Assembly: GCA_964353455.1 (NCBI GenBank)
Contig: CAYGWP010000173.1
Location: forward strand, 1-10,583
Reading direction: 5' to 3'
Length of the DNA: 10,583 bases
Source: CAYGWP01 sp964353455
GTDB taxonomy: Bacteria; Planctomycetota; Phycisphaerae; FEN-1346
The notes beneath the pieces were generated by a model. That model made no database searches. It was not told where the DNA came from and was given only the letters and a program-made list of their open reading frames with translations. Position 1 is the first letter of the stretch. Each line of letters starts with the position of its first letter. Positions 1 to 6,218 of the stretch are shown here, one piece after another. The position numbers and the translations under genes were made by a program.

Positions 1-174
1 GCCTTCGGCGGGCAAAGCCCGCCCAGGCGGGCTGTGAATTGCACCGAGCCAACCCCATGCCAGAAAAACTTGGCGCACCACGAAACTACCGATGTGGGCC
101 GACGGTCATGTCGAACACTGCCCTATCGAGTCGGAAGGTCGCCGCGCACGTGTCTAGCGCACCATGCCGTTAAT
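1..174. other. Gene-free stretch with small overlapping hairpins
   Basis: No convincing gene is visible here; the open frames have neither a ribosome-binding site nor a recognisable protein. The left edge holds two mutually exclusive hairpins. GCGGGC/GCCCGC with an AAA loop lies at 8-22, and GCCCGCC/GGCGGGC lies at 17-32; they share the central GCCCGC arm. They look like part of an intergenic repeat cut by the window edge. The remaining ~140 bases show nothing I can assign. The neighbouring minus-strand gene ends at 317, so this is its downstream region. Confidence 0.5.
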
Positions 175-271
175 CCTCTCCCCTTGCGGGAGAGGGTGGC
201 CGAAGGCCGGGTGAGGGGTTGCCGTGGCTCGCCCCCCTCACCCCTGCCCCTCTCCCACAAGGGGAGAGGGG
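175..271. repeat. REP/MITE-like imperfect palindromic element
   Basis: The left end (175-196) begins CCTCTCCCCTTGCGGGAGAG. The right end (about 250-271) read on the other strand begins CCTCTCCCCTTGTGGGAGAG, so the terminal ~20 bases match as an inverted repeat with one mismatch. Each end is itself a small hairpin (CTCTCCC/GGGAGAG on the left, CCCCTCTCCC with GGGGAGAGGGG on the right). Inside, GGTGAGGGG near the left faces CCCCTCACC near the right. Short palindromes of this CCCTCTCCC...GGGTGAGGGG type are widespread as dispersed intergenic elements in high-GC bacteria. It begins 45 nt beyond the stop of the minus-strand VIT/VWA gene and could stabilise or end its transcript, although no T-run follows. 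Confidence 0.65.
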
Positions 272-316
272 TGAACTGCGCGACGCTAAACCAAAGACCA
301 ATGCGGCAACGTGATG

Positions 317-3300
317 TTACTGCTTCGCTGCGGCCAGGGCCATGTTCGGCCGGGAGAGGCTGCTAATGAAGACCACCACGCTGCCCGAGAGCGGCCTGCG
401 GCCGATGAGGTCCCTCGACTGGGCGCGGAACTGGTTCCACACGTCGCCGCCCGCGCGGCGGCACGCAAGGGCCGTCAGGGCATAGACATCGTTCTCGCCG
501 ATGCCGCCCTGCTGCGCCGCAGTAAGCGTCGGCCGGCCCTGGCCGCCCAGGCCCAGGAGTTCCGTGAAGAGGTCGCCCATTGCCTTGGCGTCGATCTTGC
601 CCGCTTGGCCGAGCAGCGCGGCGGCGATGACCGGCCATCGTCCGAACTTGGCCGCGTCGGCCTTCTGGAGGAGCGCGGCGGCGCGGGCGACAAACGCCTC
701 GTCATCGCGCATGGCCATCGCGGCGTAGAGGACCTGGAAGTAGGCGGCGGCATCGCCGGCGGACTTTTCGAGCGCACCAATCGCCGCCTCGGCCGCCGGA
801 CGCGACCGCTCGCGCGCCGCCTTTGCGGCAATCTTAAGTTCCTCCTCGCGCGGCAGCGCCCTCGCGGCATCCGCTATCGACCAGAACGACCTGAGGACGA
901 TCGTCGCGCCGGGACCCTTCAGGAACCCGGCGGTCGCCGGATCGCGCCACGCCACCTCGACCTCGGTCAGGGCCTCCAGGTCGAGTTCGCCGCGGGCCGC
1001 GCCGGCCAGGAGCCGCCAACTTCCCGACGACATCGCCTGTGCCGTGCGGACCTTCTGGCCGGCCTCACACATCTTGGCGGCGGCGTCCTTGCGGCCCTCG
1101 GCGCGCTTGGCGGTCGCCTTCTGGAATTCAGCAAGGTCGCCGTCGAGCGACCCCTTCGGGTCGGCCAGAATTGCAAAGAACTTGGCCGCAGCGGCATGGC
1201 GGCCGGCATCGCCGACCACCAGAATCTGACCGGGGGCGAACCAGACGACCGTGTCCTCTGTTCCGCCGAGGACCTTGCGGGCCGCCGCGATAAAGGTATC
1301 GGCCGCCTTCTTCGCCGCCGCCGTCTTCTTCTCGTAATCCGCGAGGCCCTTCAGTTCCGTCTCGGTCGGCAGGGCCGTCTCGGCCACGTCATAGATCCAC
1401 GCCGACTCGGCCGGGCCGCGCCGGACCGTCCCGGCGACAATCGCGCCACCGTCGGTCCACCACGACATCCGGGCGGGCGTCAGAATCCAGTCGAGCGCCT
1501 GGGCGGCTGTAGCATTCTTAAGATCAAGATATGTAATCCTGATGTCCTTGCGGTCCAGCATGGCGGCGGCATCCTCGACGCTGCCCGGCACGAGGCGGAT
1601 CACGAGGTCCGCCGCCTTCGCCACCGCCGCAAGCGCATCGGCGACGGACTGGTCGCGGAGGACCAGGCTGAGCGGCATATCGAGGCCCGGCATCGCCTTG
1701 GCCCGGACCTTGACGATTTCCGCCCCGGCCTTCTCCATGCCCGCCAGGGCTGCGGCCGACGTTTCACTTTCGCCCTGCCCTGCGGCCGCATTCAGAAGGT
1801 ACGCCAGCGAGAACTTCGCGCGGGCAGCCTCCTGGTCGCCCTTCTTCTGGAGTTCCTGGGCCTGCTTGAGGACCTCCCAGGCCCGCTTGGCAACGCGGCC
1901 GCTCTGCTTTTGCAGGGCCGCCCCGGTGAACTGCTCATCGGCATCGTACGCCTCTTCAGAGCGGTCCGCGTCGGCGAGCACAAGGCCGAGCATTGCCCCG
2001 CCGGGGCCGGCGCCGCGGCGGCTTCGGCCCAGCGATTCGCGCGCCGACTCGGCATTGGCAGAGCCGAAGTACGCATAGCCGCCGGCCACAGCGCCCCGCG
2101 CCAACTTGCCATTGGCGGGCTTGGCGGCCGCGAAGGCGGCCGGGGCTGCGGCAGTTGTCGGCATCGCCGCCGGTGGCGGGGCCATCGGACTGGGCGCGCC
2201 CGCGGACCTCAGCGAACCGCCGCCCGTAACTGTAATGCTTTGAAGAGCAAGCGTCCGCCGGACTGAGCCCGGGGCGCTGGCCAACGCATCCGTCGCTTCC
2301 TGTTCCTCGCCGAAGAACCCCTCGAACCGCGTCCCTTCCGGTATCGGCACGGGCACCAGCATCCGCCGCGGAGGACGGGCCGGCTCGCGCAGCCGCGCGG
2401 CATCCTTCTCGTCCACCGCCACGAAACTTGTGTACTGGCTCATCAGACGGAATTCCAGCGCGATGCTCGTCACAATGTCCTCCACCTCAGGCGACCCGGC
2501 GTAGAACGTCTGCTGCATCAGGTCCTCAATCTTATTGCGCGCCCAGACCTTGGCGAGGACCTCGTTGCGGGTCTCGACCTGCGGCAGGTTGATCTGGAAC
2601 GGCCATGATGCGGGCTGGCCCTCGACGTTCCCGCTCAGGCTGATGGTGTGCTGCCCGCCGCCCTCGTATAGGCCGAAGAGGATGACCGGCCGCCCGGCCC
2701 AGAGTTCGGGAATCTTGGCCGGGTATGTCTCGAAGACCCTGAGTCCGCCCCAGTTGATGTTGATGTCGGAGAGTTGCGCGCGGTGGATGCGGAACATGAT
2801 CTCCTGGACCATCGGGTCGGCATCGTCACCGAGGCCGAGGACCTTGGACATCCCGCCGCCCTGCCGGGCCACGCCGTCGATGAGGAACCGGTTCGGGTCG
2901 CTCCCGATGCCGATGCACCAGAACCGGATTCTGTCGCCGGCCCTGCGTCCGACCTCGGCGATGATCTCGGCCTCGTTGCCGATGAACCCGTCGGTCAGCA
3001 TGATGACGATGCGGACGCGGGCGGGATCGACCGGCTCGTTCAGGACCATCTGGATGCCCTTGAGCATCTCGGTCCCGCCGCCGCCGCGCAGCCCCTCGGT
3101 GAACTTGAGCGCCCGCTGGATGGACTCGTCGCTGACCGGCACGGGGGCGGGGAAGACTTTCTGCGTCTGGTTGGCGAAGGTTATGACCTGGACGGTGTCT
3201 TCGGGCTTGCAGAGTTTCAGGAGCCGGCGCATGGCGTCGATGACCTTGGCGGTGGGCTGGCCCGACATGGAGCCGGAGACATCGACAAGGAAGCATATTT

Positions 3301-4387
3301 CGCGCGGCGGGACCTTGCGGGTCCGCTCGTCGTCGGCCGGCTGGACCATCAGCATGAAGTACCCCTGGCCGCGCTGGTCGGTGTGCGCGAGCATCGCCAT
3401 CGCGGGGGCCTTCCCGACGACCCCGTACCGCATGACGAAGGCCTTGTTGGGGATGGAATCGGCCGGGGAGAGGCGGACCGCGGCCTGGCGGTCGCCGGTC
3501 CGCTGGACCTCGGCCTGGTGGCTCGTCACGCGGAGGTCCTGGATCGGCACGCCCGCATCGAGCGTGACCGAGAGCGACACGTCGTGCCCGTTGCGGAACT
3601 CCGGCTTGAGGACCGGCGGCGTGATGCGCGAGGCGTCGGGAACCCGGTCGGTGTCGGGCGCCCAGCCGGTGCCCTTGGGTTCCTTCTTGCCCTCCTTGAC
3701 CTTGGTCTTGTCGAGTTCGCCGACCTTGCCCTTGAGTTCCGGCGGCACGGCCGGAATCTTCGACGTGGCCCCGCCGGGGATGTACCGCGGACCCACGACC
3801 ATCGGGAAGTGGAACTCGTACGTGCCCATGTCGTATTCAAGGACATCGACATAAGATATCTCGATCTTGATTTCCTGTTTCGGGTCGATGTTGCCGACCG
3901 ACTGCGTGAAGATGTTGGGCCGCTCCTGCTCCAGGAGCGCCGCCGTCATGCCCTGGGCGAGGGCCTGCTCGTAAATCTGGCGGGCCTCGGCCCGGCGCTT
4001 TATCAGGCCCACGATCCGCCGCTGGCCGATCACCATCGTCATGTCATCGACCGCCGACTTGTGCGGCAGCGGAAAGACATAGACCGCCTCGATCCGCTCG
4101 TCCAAGGGGTTGAAGAACGTCTGCGTGACCCGCACGCGAGCGATGAAACCGGAGATATCGACCTGGACGTCGGTGTGCTTGAGGGGACACTCGACCACTT
4201 CTCCGCCCGGCCGCTGGATGCGAAGCGCCCCTTGCGTCACATCCTTCGTCATGGCCTCCATCTGCTGCGCAAAGGCGCTCGGGTCAACCGGCGTGGTCTC
4301 GACCGCCCGAGCCGATGCGGCCGCAAGAAGCAGCACCCCGAATACGGCGAACGAAACGAAAACGGCTCTCGCGAATGGGCGGTTCAT
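317..4387 (-). CDS. Secreted VIT and von Willebrand factor A domain protein with STN-like domain
   Basis: Predicted exported protein of 1356 residues. The start at 4387 is chosen because AAAGGA lies 9 nt upstream and the protein then opens with a clean signal peptide (hydrophobic core ~9-24, cleavage near SARA at 28). An in-frame ATG at 4423 would add 12 residues that spoil it. Residues ~53-185 are a VIT domain (QTFFNPLDERIEAVYVFPLP). Residues ~361-535 are a von Willebrand A domain with a complete MIDAS: D369-x-S371-x-S373, T439 and D466. Residues ~545-670 match the conserved tail of VIT/VWA proteins, ending YTSFVAVDE. A Gly/Ala/Pro linker (~718-800) and a helical stretch (~828-885) follow. 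Residues ~900-990 resemble an STN/secretin N-terminal domain. The last ~360 residues are Ala/Lys-rich and unrecognised. No sorting motif or membrane anchor is seen at the C-terminus. A metal-dependent adhesion or scaffold role in the periplasm or at the surface is inferred. Confidence 0.9.
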   Translation of the reverse strand: MNRPFARAVFVSFAVFGVLLLAAASARAVETTPVDPSAFAQQMEAMTKDVTQGALRIQRPGGEVVECPLKHTDVQVDISGFIARVRVTQTFFNPLDERIEAVYVFPLPHKSAVDDMTMVIGQRRIVGLIKRRAEARQIYEQALAQGMTAALLEQERPNIFTQSVGNIDPKQEIKIEISYVDVLEYDMGTYEFHFPMVVGPRYIPGGATSKIPAVPPELKGKVGELDKTKVKEGKKEPKGTGWAPDTDRVPDASRITPPVLKPEFRNGHDVSLSVTLDAGVPIQDLRVTSHQAEVQRTGDRQAAVRLSPADSIPNKAFVMRYGVVGKAPAMAMLAHTDQRGQGYFMLMVQPADDERTRKVPPREICFLVDVSGSMSGQPTAKVIDAMRRLLKLCKPEDTVQVITFANQTQKVFPAPVPVSDESIQRALKFTEGLRGGGGTEMLKGIQMVLNEPVDPARVRIVIMLTDGFIGNEAEIIAEVGRRAGDRIRFWCIGIGSDPNRFLIDGVARQGGGMSKVLGLGDDADPMVQEIMFRIHRAQLSDININWGGLRVFETYPAKIPELWAGRPVILFGLYEGGGQHTISLSGNVEGQPASWPFQINLPQVETRNEVLAKVWARNKIEDLMQQTFYAGSPEVEDIVTSIALEFRLMSQYTSFVAVDEKDAARLREPARPPRRMLVPVPIPEGTRFEGFFGEEQEATDALASAPGSVRRTLALQSITVTGGGSLRSAGAPSPMAPPPAAMPTTAAAPAAFAAAKPANGKLARGAVAGGYAYFGSANAESARESLGRSRRGAGPGGAMLGLVLADADRSEEAYDADEQFTGAALQKQSGRVAKRAWEVLKQAQELQKKGDQEAARAKFSLAYLLNAAAGQGESETSAAALAGMEKAGAEIVKVRAKAMPGLDMPLSLVLRDQSVADALAAVAKAADLVIRLVPGSVEDAAAMLDRKDIRITYLDLKNATAAQALDWILTPARMSWWTDGGAIVAGTVRRGPAESAWIYDVAETALPTETELKGLADYEKKTAAAKKAADTFIAAARKVLGGTEDTVVWFAPGQILVVGDAGRHAAAAKFFAILADPKGSLDGDLAEFQKATAKRAEGRKDAAAKMCEAGQKVRTAQAMSSGSWRLLAGAARGELDLEALTEVEVAWRDPATAGFLKGPGATIVLRSFWSIADAARALPREEELKIAAKAARERSRPAAEAAIGALEKSAGDAAAYFQVLYAAMAMRDDEAFVARAAALLQKADAAKFGRWPVIAAALLGQAGKIDAKAMGDLFTELLGLGGQGRPTLTAAQQGGIGENDVYALTALACRRAGGDVWNQFRAQSRDLIGRRPLSGSVVVFISSLSRPNMALAAAKQ

Positions 4388-4413
4388 GGCTGGCGTTCCT
4401 TTCATGGCGCTGG

Positions 4414-4422
4414 AGCATATCA
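4414..4422 (-). promoter_or_regulatory. Possible extended -10 element for the VIT/VWA gene
   Basis: On the minus strand this reads TGATATGCT, a TGN plus a -10-like hexamer (TATGCT, four of six matches to TATAAT), about 27 nt before the chosen start codon. No good -35 hexamer is seen at 16-18 nt. The call rests on sequence resemblance only, and start usage in this lineage is not known from the window. Confidence 0.25.
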
Positions 4423-4630
4423 CGTCGCCGGTTGTGTTTCTTCGCCAATTTGGACGCAGCGCGCGGCCGCAAGTTCCACGGATTGTGTGATTGCCGCGCG
4501 GGCCTATTCACCGCTCCCTTGTGTGCCACGGCCGGCTTGCCCGGCCGTGGGAAACGCGAGGGGCCGCAGTTCATGAAATGTGGGGTAGTCGCCTGGGCGA
4601 CCACGCGGATGCTTGCTGCGGCACTGCCGC

Positions 4631-4649
4631 GTGGGTCCAAAGGACCCAC
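4631..4649 (-). terminator. Stem-loop just after the enolase-superfamily gene
   Basis: An 8-bp perfect stem (GTGGGTCC/GGACCCAC) with a 3-nt loop lies 8 nt beyond the stop codon at 4658. There is no T-run after it on the minus strand, so it is not a classical intrinsic terminator. It may instead be a transcript 3'-end stabiliser or a copy of a dispersed repeat. Confidence 0.35.
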
Positions 4650-4657
4650 CCTACGCC

Positions 4658-6067
4658 CTACGCCCGCGGCGCAGGCAGGCCGCAGGCGGCAAGGTCGATC
4701 TCGCCGATTCGCATCCCGAGGCCCGTGCCGGTCATCGAGGCGGTATGGGCCAGGCCGTCGCGGATTTCGTAGATGCCCGGATGGACCTTGGCGGCCGGGA
4801 CGTTTGCGGCCGGGAAGAACTGCCGCGAGTTCGCCTCCACGCCCTTGATGGTGTGGATGCGGGCGGCAAGGCCCACCGATTCCAGCAGCGAGATCGACGG
4901 GTTCGTCAGGTCCTGGACGGCGTACGGGATGCCGGCCGTCTCGGCCAGCGGCACCAGGAGGAGGTCGGAACTTAGACATTTACAACTCTTTAGCGCTATG
5001 CCCGACCATCCCAGTTCCATCGCCGCGCGGAAATCCTCGACCGACGTGAGGCTCTCGTCGATCAGGACGGGCTTCAGACGCGCTATCGGCCGCATGTCGA
5101 AGCGGTGGGCCTGGAGGTCGCGCTCGGTGGGCTGCTCGATGTAGAGGATTTCGACGAAGACCCCGGCCGACCGCTCGCGGATCTTCCGCAGGTACTCCAC
5201 GATGTACGCGGGCGACTCGCACTGCTCGTTCGTGTCGGCCGTAAGGTGCGGCCGCGCGGGGAGCGACGGCCGCCGCCCGGCGCGGACCTCGTGGTAGATG
5301 CGCGAGACCTCCAGCGTCCGCTCGATGTCCCACTCCAGGTCCCTGCCGCGGAGTTTCACCTTGAGGCAGAAGACGCCGTCGCGCTCGATCCACCGGTCGA
5401 GCGAGTTCGGGATGCCGTCCTGCGGCGCGTCGGCCGGCGCATCCGCCTCGCGCAGAACGTCAAGCCCGCCCACCAGGTGAAACACCGGAACGGCCGGGGC
5501 GAAGTCCTGCCGCAGGAACTGCGACGGATAGACATCCCTGAATTCATCGCCCAGGTACCGCGAAAGGTCAAACGCCATGTGCTCCGGCCCGTACCCGCAA
5601 TACGAATCGATGCCGCCGGCGTTGCCGAACGCATCGTGGATGGCGTGGTCAACGGGGCTGGCCGCGACGAGGGCCGCGAGGAACGGCATCTCCTCGCCGG
5701 GCGTCCGCTCGCGCGAGACCGAGCGGGCGAGGTTCCTCAGTTCGCCCTCGGTCTCCATAAATATCTCGATAGGATGCGCGTGCCTGTCGTACCGGCAGAC
5801 GAGCCGCGCGTAGGCGTCCAGCAGGTCGCACATCGCGCGGTTCCGGGCCTCGTGCGAGGCCGTCGAGACCGGCCACGCCCAGAGGTCCATGACGAACATG
5901 GCCCCCCATCCGGTCGCCCTGCGGCCGGCGCGGGTCTCGACCGTGGCACGCGCGTAGCCGATGTCGGACTTCTCGACCACGACGGCGCCGAACTTAAGCG
6001 GCGTCCGGCACGCCGTGGGCACCTTGAACGTCTGAACGTCGATGACGCGAATATCGCTCGGCATCAT
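4658..6067 (-). CDS. Mandelate racemase/muconate lactonizing enzyme family protein (enolase superfamily)
   Basis: Cytoplasmic enzyme of 469 residues and unknown substrate. Members use a divalent metal to hold a carboxylate substrate while a base removes the alpha proton. The C-terminal barrel shows the MLE/dipeptide-epimerase set: K236-V-K238 on the second strand; metal ligands D278 (ADTNEQ), E311 (YIEQP) and D337 (LIDES); and K360 in IALKSCK on the sixth strand. The paired lysines argue for the MLE/epimerase branch rather than the mandelate racemase branch, which uses a His. The length exceeds the usual ~350-400, with extra residues mainly in the N-terminal half before K236. The start is set at 6067 because GGGAGGAAG lies just upstream; an in-frame ATG at 6313 would add 82 residues with no family resemblance that run through the promoter region. 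It is divergent from the lyase-like gene. Epimerase, cycloisomerase or acid-sugar dehydratase activity all remain possible. Confidence 0.88.
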   Translation of the reverse strand: MMPSDIRVIDVQTFKVPTACRTPLKFGAVVVEKSDIGYARATVETRAGRRATGWGAMFVMDLWAWPVSTASHEARNRAMCDLLDAYARLVCRYDRHAHPIEIFMETEGELRNLARSVSRERTPGEEMPFLAALVAASPVDHAIHDAFGNAGGIDSYCGYGPEHMAFDLSRYLGDEFRDVYPSQFLRQDFAPAVPVFHLVGGLDVLREADAPADAPQDGIPNSLDRWIERDGVFCLKVKLRGRDLEWDIERTLEVSRIYHEVRAGRRPSLPARPHLTADTNEQCESPAYIVEYLRKIRERSAGVFVEILYIEQPTERDLQAHRFDMRPIARLKPVLIDESLTSVEDFRAAMELGWSGIALKSCKCLSSDLLLVPLAETAGIPYAVQDLTNPSISLLESVGLAARIHTIKGVEANSRQFFPAANVPAAKVHPGIYEIRDGLAHTASMTGTGLGMRIGEIDLAACGLPAPRA

Positions 6068-6218
6068 GTCGCTTCCTCCCGCCTGACCTTCATGCCAACG
6101 CAAGCCGGAAGCGATTATACAGAATCGCCGCGGCCGCGGTAGGCGAAAGAAATGGCCTTTCCTCCGGCCGCCCGTGTTTATACAGTTGAAACGTACCTGC
6201 ACCATGAAAGGCGCCGGC
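6068..6218. promoter_or_regulatory. Divergent promoter region
   Basis: This ~150 bp gap separates the minus-strand enolase-superfamily gene from the plus-strand lyase-like gene. On the minus strand a perfect TATAAT occurs at 6114-6119, 47 nt before the start at 6067, without a good -35. On the plus strand TTATAC at 6178-6183 could be a -10 for the lyase-like gene. The octamer TTATACAG occurs twice (6115-6122 and 6178-6185), 63 bp apart, each overlapping one of these -10 candidates. Between them lies a 12-bp perfect palindrome, CCGCGGCCGCGG (6128-6139). Shared control of both genes is an inference. Confidence 0.4.
6071..6079 (-). promoter_or_regulatory. Strong ribosome-binding site fixing the enolase-superfamily start
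   Basis: The minus strand reads GGGAGGAAGCGACATGATG, so a purine-rich Shine-Dalgarno lies 4-6 nt before the first of two consecutive ATG codons (6067 and 6064). This decides the start against the longer in-frame extension. Confidence 0.7.

Larger units (their letters stand above)
4388..4657. repeat. Intergenic cluster of perfect hairpins (REP-like)
   Basis: This gene-free stretch lies between two minus-strand genes. It contains a row of stem-loops: CCACGGCCGG/CCGGCCGTGG with a 5-nt loop (4526-4550); GTCGCC/GGCGAC (4588-4601); CACGCGG/CCGCGTG (4602-4633), which encloses GCGGC/GCCGC (4618-4630); and GTGGGTCCAAAGGACCCAC (4631-4649). The last two share bases, so they compete. The GGGTCC-AAA-GGACCC and CCACGGCCGG types have the look of dispersed intergenic repeats in high-GC planctomycete-like genomes; that comparison is from memory. 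The final hairpin begins 8 nt past the stop of the upstream enolase-superfamily gene, where it could end or protect that transcript. Confidence 0.6.

Noticed and set aside
175..271. A CRISPR-like array suggested by repeated CCCTCTCCC/GGGAGAGG blocks
   Set aside because: The blocks are inverted halves of one palindrome, with no regular repeat-spacer spacing and no cas gene nearby.
34..366. Small plus-strand open frame at the left edge
   Set aside because: It runs through the palindromic repeat and into the end of the opposite gene; it has no ribosome site and no recognisable protein.
311..2266. A 651-codon open frame on the plus strand opposite the VIT/VWA gene
   Set aside because: It is a mirror of GC-biased codon use on the minus strand. 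The protein is Arg/Gly/Leu-rich with no family pattern, while the minus frame has clear domains and a signal peptide.
2774..4576. A 600-codon open frame on the plus strand opposite the VIT and VWA domains
   Set aside because: It lies antisense to a strongly recognised coding region, is rich in Asp/Arg/His/Gly as expected of a shadow frame, and has no ribosome site or known motif.
5105..6142. A 345-codon plus-strand open frame opposite the enolase-superfamily gene
   Set aside because: It is antisense to a region with all enolase-superfamily catalytic residues; its composition is that of a shadow frame.
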